Source: a bacterium
GTDB lineage: Bacteria > CG03
DNA: 6,152 nucleotides
Assembly: GCA_013791675.1 (NCBI GenBank)
Contig: VMTI01000219.1
Coordinates: 1 to 6,152, forward strand
Reading direction: 5' to 3'
Position numbers and translations under genes: made by a program. The notes under the pieces were generated by a model. The model was not told the origin of the DNA. It ran no database searches and saw only the letters and a program-made list of their open reading frames with translations. Of the stretch, positions 1 through 6,152 are shown piece by piece (the first letter of the stretch is position 1; every line of letters starts with the position of its first letter).

Positions 1-3000
1 GCTTTTGTTCTGATTCTGAATCTGTGCCCCGTTCCTCTCTTTTTCCAGCCGATGTCGTTGATTTCGTCAAAACCCCACTCCGCCAATCCCGACGCGTTTT
101 TCCACGTCACATCTGCCGCCCAGAACAGCGTCGGATTCTGCCAGTAATATGTCGCATCCGCGGTTATATCCATTATCATAAGTTTTACGCCGGAGAGCCC
201 CGAAGCCACCGGCCCGATATCGGGATCGTCGTTCGCAATGCCCCCTATGTAATTCAGCGTTTTATACGATGCGCTGAACGGCGTCGTTGAATTCGAAACA
301 GGAGGCTCATAATCGTTTATAAATGTAACTGTGCTGAATGCCGTTTCCATATTTGCCGCGTTATCTTTCGCTCTGCTGTTTATCGTATATTCAACCTCTG
401 TGTTCCAAATGCTCCCTATCCACCACCACGCCGTCGCTACCGGCGACAGTGTTGCCGTATTCCAATACTCCGAAGCATCCTGCCACCCGGGTGTCGCCCC
501 GGCCTCATGATAAAACTGATTTCCGCTTCTCTTTATCCTCACCGTTACCGTGCTCACATTCCCCGGCGACGAATCAAAACATTTCCCCATCAGCACCGGC
601 GGGCTGTTTGTGTCCCCCGCGGGATTTGTCACAGACGACGTCGGATAACTGATATCATAAACAAACGTGTTGGAATCAACAGTGACGGCAAAAGCGGTTT
701 CCGTATTATTTGCGGCGTCTTTTGATTTCGCGACTACGAGATAGTTCTGACCGTTAGCCCAGTTTGGCGGAAGATTTAATGACGGAATTGACCAATTCCA
801 GGGACCGGCGCCCGTAAGTGTTGTGGTTGACCAGATAATTCCCTCGGAAGCTGGCCTCCATGTTTTATCTGAAATTCTCCAGTGCTCGCCCGCGCCCAGG
901 CCCGACTTCTTCATCAGCCGCGCCAGCACTTCAACAACGCCGCTTTTGTTGTCCGAAGCGGTGCCGGAAATAACCGTCGGCTGCCCCTCGGGATAAAACG
1001 CGTTATGCGCGGGGATAGAAACAAATGATTGCGGCGGCGTCTCATCAAAAGTGAAATATGTGAAATCCGACAGCTTTCCGTTACCCGCGAGATCCCATGC
1101 TTCGCACTTCATGCGGTATTCATGGCCGTCCGTCCAGGCGCTTTGCTGAACCGAAGCGTTCCAGCCGGTTACGGGTGCCCCCGTGAGTGTCGTCGTCGCC
1201 CAGTAGATTCCCTGCTGCCACTTTGACTGTTCAATATTCCAATAATGCGACGTCGGCTCAGTAAGGTCATAGATAAAGAACTTAACCATAATAATGTCCG
1301 ATTCTTCCGTCCCTGTCGTGTCTTCGCCCGAACCTGAAACCGCGGAAGGCGGCGTTGGAACGGAGCCCGACGGAGAATTAACGGCGACATTTGTCGGAGA
1401 TGATTTATCAATGTAAAATGTTCTTGTTGAAATAGAAACCTCAACATTCGGCCCGGTAATATCCGTGTTATCACGCGCCTTTGTGTTTACAATGTATTTG
1501 TGATTGCTCACCCAGTTAGTATCGGTGAAAGAATAATTCCAGCCCTCTTTACCGTTTACGGACAACCAGCTTACTGTATATGTCGACCACACCGTTCCCG
1601 TCCACCATTTATTGGGGCTTACCGTATCATCCTTAATTTGTACATAGACATCCTTTATACCGGCGGAAGAAAGTGTATTGCCGTACCAATTCCCCTGAGG
1701 CTGATCCTGGGCAGTTCCGCTTATGCTTGTAAGCGTTTTCGTATACAAATTTTCCGAAGGCGTTTGAACACCCGAATCCGGCTCGCCGACATTGCCCTCA
1801 GCGTCAATAGTATTTCTATCGTAATAAAAAGTGGAAGTTGAAAACACCGTCTGAACATTCTGCGCCATATCTTCCGCTCTCGGCAGAACGATGTAAGTGT
1901 GGCCGTTTTTCCAGTTAAATGTCACTTCAGATTTGCTGTAAGACCAGGTCGGCGTTGAAAGAGAGGTCACCTGCAGCCACGACTCAGCGCCTATATCCCA
2001 TCCTCCGCCGTTGAAATAACGCCATGTCCCCGAGGTAATATCTACAACCTGGATATACACTTTTTTATCGGCATTACTTATTCCGCTAAAACCATCAGCA
2101 CAGGTGCCAGAAATTGCCGTCAGTTCGCTTACAAATTTTTGAGCGCCGGGGCTTGTCACTTTTGAAGTGGGCGCGGCGGAATCAACCGTAAACTGGATTT
2201 TGTGCGGTGTTTCTGTATTGCCCGTTTTGTCCATAGCCCGAACATACACCTCAAAACCCTGAAGGACTCCGTCAGGCCACGGGTTAGGAACGCCATTAAA
2301 CCACCAGAAAGTGCCGTTTGACGAAAGTCCGCAGGTCAGCCACTTCTGGCCGGAGTTCCAACCAGGCGCCTGCCAGTAATCATTATTATCCAGCCGCCTT
2401 ATTGTGACAGAAGAAGACTTAACCCCTGACGCGTCATCAGAGGAAGTTCCGTAAATACTTGCAAGTTTGTTATTGCTCTCGTTATAAGAAGAGCCGTCCT
2501 GCGGACGGACAAAAAATGTTTCAGGCGCCTGATAGTCAATCGCGAAATAATTGTTGTTCCTCGGAGTTGCGAAATTGTCCTCAATGTTGGGTGACGGCAC
2601 TTTGTCCTGGGCTCTTGCGATCACCCTGTATCTTCTCCCAGACGTCCAGACGGTTGAGGAAACAATCTTTTCCCATGCGGGGGGAGAACCGCCAAGCATT
2701 GAGGCCGCGAGCCAAATCGGGTTTGTCCCAGTAAAACTTGAAGTTGAACTGCCGCCGTCCCACCAGTAGAGGTCGTTGGGGTCGGAATATGTCGTTCCCG
2801 TTGACTTCTGCAAGGCAATTTGAACGCTGTTAACTCCGGCAGGCCAGGTGCCGGATTCAGCGTCCGTTGCGGTGCCTTCAATCTTTGAATTTTCAACAAA
2901 AGTTATATCATAGCCCTTGTCATGGGCGGGCTTTGTAATATATGCCTTCGGTTTTACATTATCAAAGATGAAATATTTCACATCATCCGCCGTCTGAACA

Positions 3001-6000
3001 TTGGGGTCATAATCGCAGGTGTCCGTCGCGCGGGATTTCACAATGTATCTTTCTCCCGATGTCCATGCTGAAGTGCCGCCGGTTATGTTGTATGTCCATG
3101 GAGGCCACGGACTTACATTTTCACCGCCCGACTGAATCCAGAACTCCGTTCCCGCCTGCCAACCAGTTGCGTTCCAGACAGAATCTGAATCATATTTTTT
3201 GATTGAAATCTGAGTAAAAGCAACCTTAATATCATCGGAAGAAGTTCCTGTTATCTGGGTAATGTCTCTATAATAAACCGTGTAAGGCGGAGGAGTTACG
3301 TTATCTTCTTTCACCGGCTTTGTAAGGCCGGATTGAGGCGGGACATTGTCAATCCAGAATGTCCTTGTGGAATAATTCAATTCAACATTCGCGGACGGCT
3401 CCGTAACATTGTCAATTGCCATGGAATTGATTGTGAAAGAAGACCCTGAGAGACCGCTCCAGGCAGTAGTGGAAACTGACATTTGCCATCCTGTGGTACC
3501 GGCGGCGCCATTCCAGGTTTCCGAACCCGACCACTCCTTCGTTGACTCTTTCCAGAAAAGACCGTCGGAATTTCTTCTGATTCTCGCCCTCACCTCCTTC
3601 ACTCCCGCCGGATGAATTCCCGAAGCCGTATCGGAAGCGGCGCCGGTGCTTAAATCAAGGGCATTGTAACTGGCTCCTTCAAAAGGAACTTTTACGATTG
3701 AAGTTGAGGCGGTGTTGTCAAAATAGAAAGAAACCGTGTTAGCGGCAATAGGCTGCTCCGCGTTGGTTGCTCTGTCTATGGTTTTAACCGTCACCTCAAA
3801 TTTGTGGCCGCTCCCATTCATCGTCCATGCGCTGTTATTGGCTATATCCACATCCTGATAAGTCCATACATCGGGGTCAGGGGCTTCATTATTGCTTGCC
3901 GTGAGCGGCAATTCAGCGCCCCAGTGCGCGACCGAACCTCTCCAGTAATTCACGGTATCCACATCTTTTATTATGACTTTCACCCCCGTAGGCGGTATTC
4001 CCGAAGGAGAAGCAAGCTCAGGGGCATCCTTCGCCGTGCCGCCGAGCTGTATCAGGCTTTTGTAATATTTCGTATCTATCGGAAGCGTCACACGCGAAGT
4101 CCCCGAAGACCAATCAATCTTAAATGTATGAGAACCGGACACAACAGACCAGTTTCCGGCGTTGTCTTTTCCCTTTGAAGCAATTTTGTATTCAACGCCA
4201 TTGTCCCAGGCAAAAGTCCCGCCGCCTGTCCATGTCCACGAGGATTTATAAACGCCGCCCGCCGTCCATTCTTTTGACTTCGTCGCGGTATTCCACACTT
4301 CGCCGAGCGTGCCATCCTGCCATACATCGCCGGGGACATCCCAGTATTTATTATCTTCACGGAAAATTTTCACAACTGTTTCGTTTATAATACCCGGGGA
4401 AGTGTCGCTGGAATGCAGAATCAAAACGGTGTTTTTGTTGTTCAGAAAGCTGTTGTTCGCCGGCCACGCCACGCTTGCCCCGGGCAGTTTTGTGTCACAG
4501 ATAAAAACCGCCGATGACTGTTCAATTTTATTATTCCCCGCGTTATCCACCGCTTGAGACCAGACGGCATATTTGACACCGTTCGCCCACGGCCATGACG
4601 AAACAGGAACGGTGTAATCCCATTCATCCGTTGTGGAATTATAGTTAACCGTAAGCCACTGCTGACCGTCAACCCCGGGATTCCTCCAGAAGGGAGACTC
4701 CGTCGGATCATACTGCCAGCCGTCGGAATATCTCTGTACTCTGACCTTAACCTGATAAATATCCGTACCAAGAGAAGGCCAGCCGGGATCAGAAGCTGTT
4801 CCCGAAAGAACAGCGGGGCTTCCGGCAGGATAGTAACCGTCGTCGACGGGCACCGCGACTCCGGATTCAGGGTCGGTTATATCATAAACAAATGTTTTGT
4901 ATTCGCCGGAATTTTCATAAAGATTACCCGCTATATCATATGCCTTGCACCAGATTTTATAAGTGTGGCCGTCTGTCCATGTGCTTGTCGGATACGGCAC
5001 AGTGTACGACCATGTGTCGGATGCGATAGCAAACCATGTTACCGAATTCGTCCACTCCGTAGCGGTCCAGTATGTGGCGCTGTATTCAAGGTCCTGAATT
5101 TTAAGATACACAAGCGAAATCCCGGAATTTTGTGCCGGCGCAATAGGATTGTCCAAAGCGGTACCTTTTACAACAGACGGAGCGGTGTTCAGATTTCCTG
5201 TGGGATTTGTGACAACGCCCGCGGGCAAACTACTGTCAAAAAGGAAAGTGTTTGACGAAATATTCAACTGAGCATTAGGAACCCTGTCGTAAATTTTCGG
5301 AGTTATTTTATATTCTCTGCCGGAGTTCCATGAGCCGCTGAAACTATAAGTCCATGAAGAAACAAAAACATTGGGATAAACCTTGTACCCGGAAGTCACT
5401 GTCCAGGACGAGCCCGTCCAATATTCATCATTGCCCCAGCCGGCGGCGGCGTTATTCAGCGCGATAATTTCAAGTTCAAGAGGATAATTAGCCCAGTCGT
5501 TTTGAACCGATGACCAGTCGTCATAACAGGTTCCGTCAATTTTACTTACCGCTTTTTGTTTAGTTCCTTTACCTGGATAAGTCGCCAGTGAAACAGGAAC
5601 AACCGTATCATAAACAACATCAAAAGAATAAGGCGAACTTTCCACATTTACGGGCGTCGCGTTGTCCTGAGAAACTTTTGATTTGATTCTGTATTTATTC
5701 GCTGACTGCCACTCGGGCGCGATAAAATTCTTTGACCATACAACGCTTTCTAATTCTCCTGTGTCAAGCCAGAAATCCGAAAACTGCCAATCGCCGCCGT
5801 TCCAGTAGCCGGTTACAGGAAGAGTTAAATCTTTAACCTGCACCTTTACAGCGCCGTAGGGAACGCCTGAAACAGCGTCCGAGGCCGTGCCGCCTATTGT
5901 GTCAAGACCGCCGGAACCGACATAAGAGTCTGAAGGTGACGGCGCTGTTAAACCTGAATCAGGTTCGGTGTTGTCAAAAATAAAACTGCTTGTGGGAATA

Positions 6001-6152
6001 GCCGAAGTGGAACCCGCGCCGTCCCACGCCTTAACTTTCAGCTGATACTCGGTCGCGTTATTCCAACCGGGAACGCTCGTGTAAGTCCACGACGACGGCC
6101 ATATTGAGGCGGAAGCCCACTTTTCGGATGTGTACCAGCCGCCCTGCCAGTA
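1..6152 (-). CDS. Giant Trp-rich bacterial Ig-like repeat protein, internal fragment (both ends missing)
   Basis: One reverse-strand frame (codons at 6150-6152 down to 3-5) reads 2,050 residues with no stop and runs off both edges. It is a tandem array of about 17 Ig-like units averaging 126 residues. Conserved marks are I-x-G-T-A-x-D, V-x-V-x-I-x-D, Y-W-x-G-x-x-W, W-x-x-G-x-x-Y-x-I, R-A-x-D-x-A-G-N and F-x-F-D-x-x-x-P. I counted 106 Trp (5.2%), only 8 Cys and 13 Met. There is no hydrophobic segment resembling a signal peptide or membrane helix and no recognisable enzyme motif. The first Met (residue 778, position 3821) is mid-unit with no Shine-Dalgarno-like sequence before it, so the start lies upstream of the window. 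From the Big-domain family, an extracellular location is likely; an adhesive, stalk or spacer role is inference. The frame is intact throughout: no frameshift, stop or insertion breaks the repeat register. The product could also be a secreted multidomain protein whose functional domain lies outside the window. Confidence 0.93.
3..311 (-). repeat. Ig-like unit 16, cut by the window edge (residues 1948-2050)
   Basis: Linker Y-E-P-P-V-S, IGGIAND (1969-1975), an enlarged loop ending S-G-L-S-G-V (1984-1989), V-K-L-M-I-M-D strand, Y-Y-W (2002-2004), then Trp at 2011, 2017, 2026 and 2036, and a basic strand G-H-R-F-R-I-R-T-K at the very edge. The expected R-A-x-D-x-A-G-N turn and closing F-x-x-D should lie just beyond position 1. 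Confidence 0.84.
312..653 (-). repeat. Ig-like unit 15, shortest copy (residues 1834-1947)
   Basis: Only 114 residues. First turn is LMGKCFD (1854-1860), with Gly, Cys and Asp but no Thr. V-T-V-R-I-K-R strand; Y-W reduced to F-Y-H (1880-1882); Y-W-N-T-A-T-L-S (1896-1903); a run of three Trp, WWW (1909-1911); W1916-N-T-E-V-E-Y; S-R-A-K-D-N-A-A-N. The closing motif is FIND (1944-1947), with Asn where a hydrophobic residue is usual. Confidence 0.83.
654..1043 (-). repeat. Ig-like unit 14 (residues 1704-1833)
   Basis: Linker E-T-P-P-Q-S, then F-Y-P-E-G (1719-1723) and ISGTASD (1728-1734) with SGV; L-A-R-L-M-K-K strand; a Gly-rich loop before H-W (1757-1758); W1765; I-W-S-T-T-T-L-T-G (1773-1781); W1785-N-W; W1798-A-N-G-Q-N-Y; D-A-A-N-N in place of D-x-A-G-N; closing FVYD (1830-1833). 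Confidence 0.86.
1044..1406 (-). repeat. Ig-like unit 13 (residues 1583-1703)
   Basis: First turn is VSGSGED (1605-1611), a variant of G-T-A-x-D, followed by an acidic loop. The strand I-M-V-K-F-F-I-Y-D (1621-1629) precedes YW (1637-1638) and Y-W-A-T-T-T-L-T-G (1650-1658). WTDGHEYRM (1673-1681) and C-E-A-W-D-L-A-G-N (1683-1691) match unit 3 closely. Closes with FTFD (1700-1703). Confidence 0.87.
1407..1817 (-). repeat. Ig-like unit 12 with extended acidic linker (residues 1446-1582)
   Basis: Begins with an unusually long linker, I-D-A-E-G-N-V-G-E-P-D-S-G (1449-1461), which raises the unit to 137 residues. Then ISGTAQD (1477-1483), V-Y-V-Q-I-K-D-D (1502-1509), K-W-W-T-G-x-x-W (1515-1522), W1529-L-S, W1538-N-Y, W1547-V-S-N-H-K-Y and K-A-R-D-N. 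Closes with STRTFYID (1575-1582). Confidence 0.85.
1818..2180 (-). repeat. Ig-like unit 11 (residues 1325-1445)
   Basis: Linker A-A-P-T-S-K-V; ISGTCAD (1347-1353) with Cys1351 at the same place as Cys209 of unit 2; SGI (1356-1358); VYIQVVD (1365-1371); R-Y-F-N-G-G-G-W (1378-1385), where Y-W has become Y-F; W1392-L; W1403-S-Y; WKNGHTYIV (1414-1422); R-A-E-D-M-A-Q-N; closing FYYD (1442-1445). Confidence 0.86.
2181..2534 (-). repeat. Ig-like unit 10 (residues 1207-1324)
   Basis: Compact unit: Q-A-P-E-T linker, R-P-Q-D-G, IYGTSSD (1233-1239), SGV (1242-1244), V-T-I-R-R strand, YWQAPGW (1259-1265), K-W-L, F-W-W-F (1282-1285), W1292-P-D-G, then V-Y-V-R-A-M-D-K-T-G-N (1302-1312) and closing FTVD (1321-1324). 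Cys1274 is isolated. Confidence 0.85.
2535..2960 (-). repeat. Ig-like unit 9, longest copy (residues 1065-1206)
   Basis: At 142 residues it is the longest unit. IEGTATD (1091-1097) and W-P-A-G-V-N-S-V lead to I-A-L-Q-K, then an extra Ser/Thr/Asp loop before YWW (1129-1131), a Ser-rich insert (1135-1139), I-W-L (1146-1148), W1160, and WTSGRRY (1169-1175) with I-A-R-A-Q-D. Closes with FAID (1203-1206). The added length is in the Trp-rich middle, not in the conserved ends. Confidence 0.84.
2961..3347 (-). repeat. Ig-like unit 8 (residues 936-1064)
   Basis: Long Pro/Tyr-rich linker (953-962) before ITGTSSD (967-973); Q-I-S-I-K-K-Y-D strand; V-W in place of Y-W (992-993), W998, F-W (1004-1005); P-W-T-Y (1018-1021); WTSGERY (1030-1036) then R-A-T-D. 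The A-G-N turn is replaced by an acidic loop with Cys1046 (T-C-D-Y-D). Closes with FIFD (1061-1064). Confidence 0.84.
3348..3716 (-). repeat. Ig-like unit 7 (residues 813-935)
   Basis: G-A-A-S-D turn (837-841) with S-G-I (844-846) and H-P-A-G-V; a positively charged strand V-R-A-R-I-R-R (854-860); F-W (866-867), W874, W880, W889; W898 followed by a Gly/Ser-rich turn replacing W-x-x-G-x-x-Y. Closes with STRTFWID (928-935), which is nearly repeated at the end of unit 12. Confidence 0.82.
3717..4112 (-). repeat. Ig-like unit 6 (residues 681-812)
   Basis: The linker W-S-S-G-T-S lacks the usual Pro. LGGTAKD (703-709) is followed by an enlarged loop ending S-G-I-P-P-T-G (717-723), then VKVIIKD (724-730), YW (736-737), V-W-T-Y (762-765), W776 and a G-H-K-F-E-V strand with two extra residues in the turn. 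It contains the first Met of the fragment, residue 778. Closes with FYFD (809-812). Confidence 0.83.
4113..4493 (-). repeat. Ig-like unit 5 with degenerate G-T-A-x-D turn (residues 554-680)
   Basis: The first turn is LILHSSD (577-583), lacking the Gly-Thr seen in most units; the Asp is kept. The second half is normal: YW (603-604), W-x-W-T-G-G-G (639-645), W649-D-N-G-V-E-Y, K-D-N-A-G-N (662-667) and closing FKID (677-680). Confidence 0.82.
4494..4880 (-). repeat. Ig-like unit 4 (residues 425-553)
   Basis: Starts with D-P-E-S-G-V, then VLSGTASD (448-455), V-K-V-R-V-Q-R (468-474), F-W in place of Y-W (488-489), Q-Q-W (497-499), W511-D-Y, W520-P-W-A-N-G, and A-V-D-N-A-G-N (534-540). The stretch before F-W holds an extra W-Q-Y-D (479-482). 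Closes with FICD (550-553), where Cys552 takes a core hydrophobic position. Confidence 0.85.
4881..5234 (-). repeat. Ig-like unit 3 (residues 307-424)
   Basis: Contains VKGTALD (328-334), V-Y-L-K-I-Q-D (348-354), YWTATEW (361-367), W381-S-Y and the near-consensus WTDGHTYKI (392-400), followed by C-K-A-Y-D-I-A-G-N (402-410). Closing motif is FVYD (421-424). Its second half closely resembles that of unit 13 (see findings). Confidence 0.87.
5235..5606 (-). repeat. Ig-like unit 2 (residues 183-306)
   Basis: Has IDGTCYD (205-211), with Cys209 at the position usually held by Ala, then an L-E-L-E-I-I strand (225-230), an Ala/Asn-rich loop (233-237), YWTGSSW (244-250), W267-T-Y, W275-N-S-G-R-E-Y and closing FLFD (303-306). 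After the K-I-Y-D segment the A-G-N turn is replaced by R-V-P-N. Confidence 0.85.
5607..5972 (-). repeat. Ig-like unit 1 (residues 61-182)
   Basis: Close to consensus in its first half: linker N-T-E-P-D-S-G, IGGTASD (86-92), SGV (95-97), VKVQVKD (102-108) and YWNGGDW (116-122). The usual W-x-Y strand is replaced by V-V-W-S (137-140). W148-Q-S-A-N-K-Y lacks the Gly of the W-x-x-G turn, and A-G-N is replaced by D-N-A-T. It closes with VVYD (179-182). Confidence 0.85.
5973..6152 (-). repeat. Ig-like unit 0, C-terminal half only (residues 1-60)
   Basis: The window opens at the Trp-rich middle of a unit, YWQGGW (1-6), with further Trp at 12, 18 and 22 (W-T-Y strand). The W30...Y36 strand leads to K-A-W-D (41-44) and D-G-A-G in place of D-x-A-G-N, then closes with FIFD (57-60). 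The first half of the unit lies upstream, outside the window. Confidence 0.85.

Larger units (their letters stand above)
3..6152 (-). repeat. Protein-level tandem array of 17 diverged Ig-like units (15 complete, 2 partial)
   Basis: The closing F-x-(F/I/Y)-D motif recurs with its Asp at residues 60, 182, 306, 424, 553, 680, 812, 935, 1064, 1206, 1324, 1445, 1582, 1703, 1833 and 1947. This gives complete units of 122, 124, 118, 129, 127, 132, 123, 129, 142, 118, 121, 137, 121, 130 and 114 residues. The W-x-x-G-x-x-Y strand appears in some form 17 times; ten copies keep the strict W-x-x-G. The G-T-A-x-D turn appears 16 times. Unit boundaries below are drawn after each closing Asp, which is a convention and not a proven domain boundary. 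Units are similar in protein but not near-identical in DNA, so the array looks old and maintained by selection on the protein. Confidence 0.92.

Noticed and set aside
24..725. Forward-strand open frames at 24-290, 338-652 and 507-725
   Set aside because: They lie opposite units 14-16 of the reverse-strand repeat gene; their translations are Pro/Arg/Ser-rich low-complexity text without motifs, as expected for antisense reading of this gene.
1770..1808. Asp/Asn/Gly-rich linker as a dockerin or EF-hand calcium loop
   Set aside because: Residue spacing does not match the D-x-D-x-D-G loop and there is no paired helix or second copy.
1500..1841. Forward-strand open frame of 113 codons
   Set aside because: Antisense to units 11-12, whose Ig-like motifs are intact in the reverse frame; no ribosome binding site and no recognisable domain.
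3819..3821. ATG (residue 778) as a possible gene start
   Set aside because: It is inside unit 6 between conserved strands, the sequence before it has no Shine-Dalgarno match, and 777 codons of the same repeat pattern precede it.
3804..4390. Forward-strand open frames at 3804-4178 and 4124-4390
   Set aside because: Antisense to units 4-6, overlapping each other in different frames; Arg/His-rich composition unlike a real gene.
4442..4771. Reverse-strand open frame of 109 codons in a different frame, with similar ones at 1169-1474, 2621-2899 and 4088-4360
   Set aside because: All are out of frame with the repeat protein, which continues unbroken beneath them; translations show no repeat motif.
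1..6152. CRISPR array, insertion sequence, tRNA or rRNA, terminator or promoter
   Set aside because: The only periodicity is the 114-142 codon protein repeat, with no short identical direct repeats; there is no transposase motif, no tRNA-like cloverleaf noticed, and no noncoding gap where a promoter or terminator could sit.
1..6152. Decayed or frameshifted repeat gene
   Set aside because: The codon register is the same at both window ends, each unit reads through in the same frame, and degenerate motifs (units 5 and 15) are substitutions, not breaks.

Overview
The whole window lies inside one protein-coding gene on the minus strand. Translating the reverse complement gives 2,050 consecutive codons (positions 6152 down to 3) without a stop. 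The frame is open at both window edges, so the true start (upstream of 6152) and the true stop (below position 1) are both outside. The first Met in the frame is residue 778, and the repeat pattern is already mid-unit at residue 1 and still mid-unit at residue 2050. The full protein is therefore longer than this 2,050-residue, roughly 220 kDa fragment. In this answer residue 1 is the first codon seen (6150-6152); residue n occupies positions 6153-3n to 6155-3n.

Layout: the fragment is a tandem array of one diverged unit of 114-142 residues (mean about 126), with 15 complete copies and a partial copy at each edge. In order, each unit carries: a Pro/Ser linker; an I-x-G-T-A-x-D turn, often followed by S-G-V; a V-x-V-x-I-x-D strand; a Trp-rich stretch starting at Y-W (Y-W-x-G-x-x-W and variants); a W-x-Y strand; a W-x-x-G-x-x-Y-x-I-x-x-(R/K)-A-x-D-x-A-G-N strand pair; and a closing F-x-(F/I)-D-x-x-x-P that leads into the next unit. 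The ends of this pattern (G-T-A-x-D, R-A-x-D-x-A-G-N, D-x-x-x-P) are typical of bacterial Ig-like (Big) domains of extracellular proteins. The Trp-rich middle is extra relative to a plain Big domain.

Organism and role: the dense protein coding, standard bacterial code (Trp only as TGG, no in-frame TGA), roughly 50% GC and a giant Ig-like repeat protein suggest a free-living bacterium, possibly known only from metagenomes. My recollection that similar 'GTAxD...YWNG' units occur in Elusimicrobiota-like and other environmental lineages is a weak inference. The array is probably a secreted or surface-displayed stalk or adhesin-like part. No signal peptide, membrane anchor, sorting signal or catalytic domain is visible, so the function is unknown.

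No RNA gene, mobile element, CRISPR, promoter, terminator or second gene is supported. The many shorter open frames on the forward strand and in the other reverse frames are by-products of this gene's composition.
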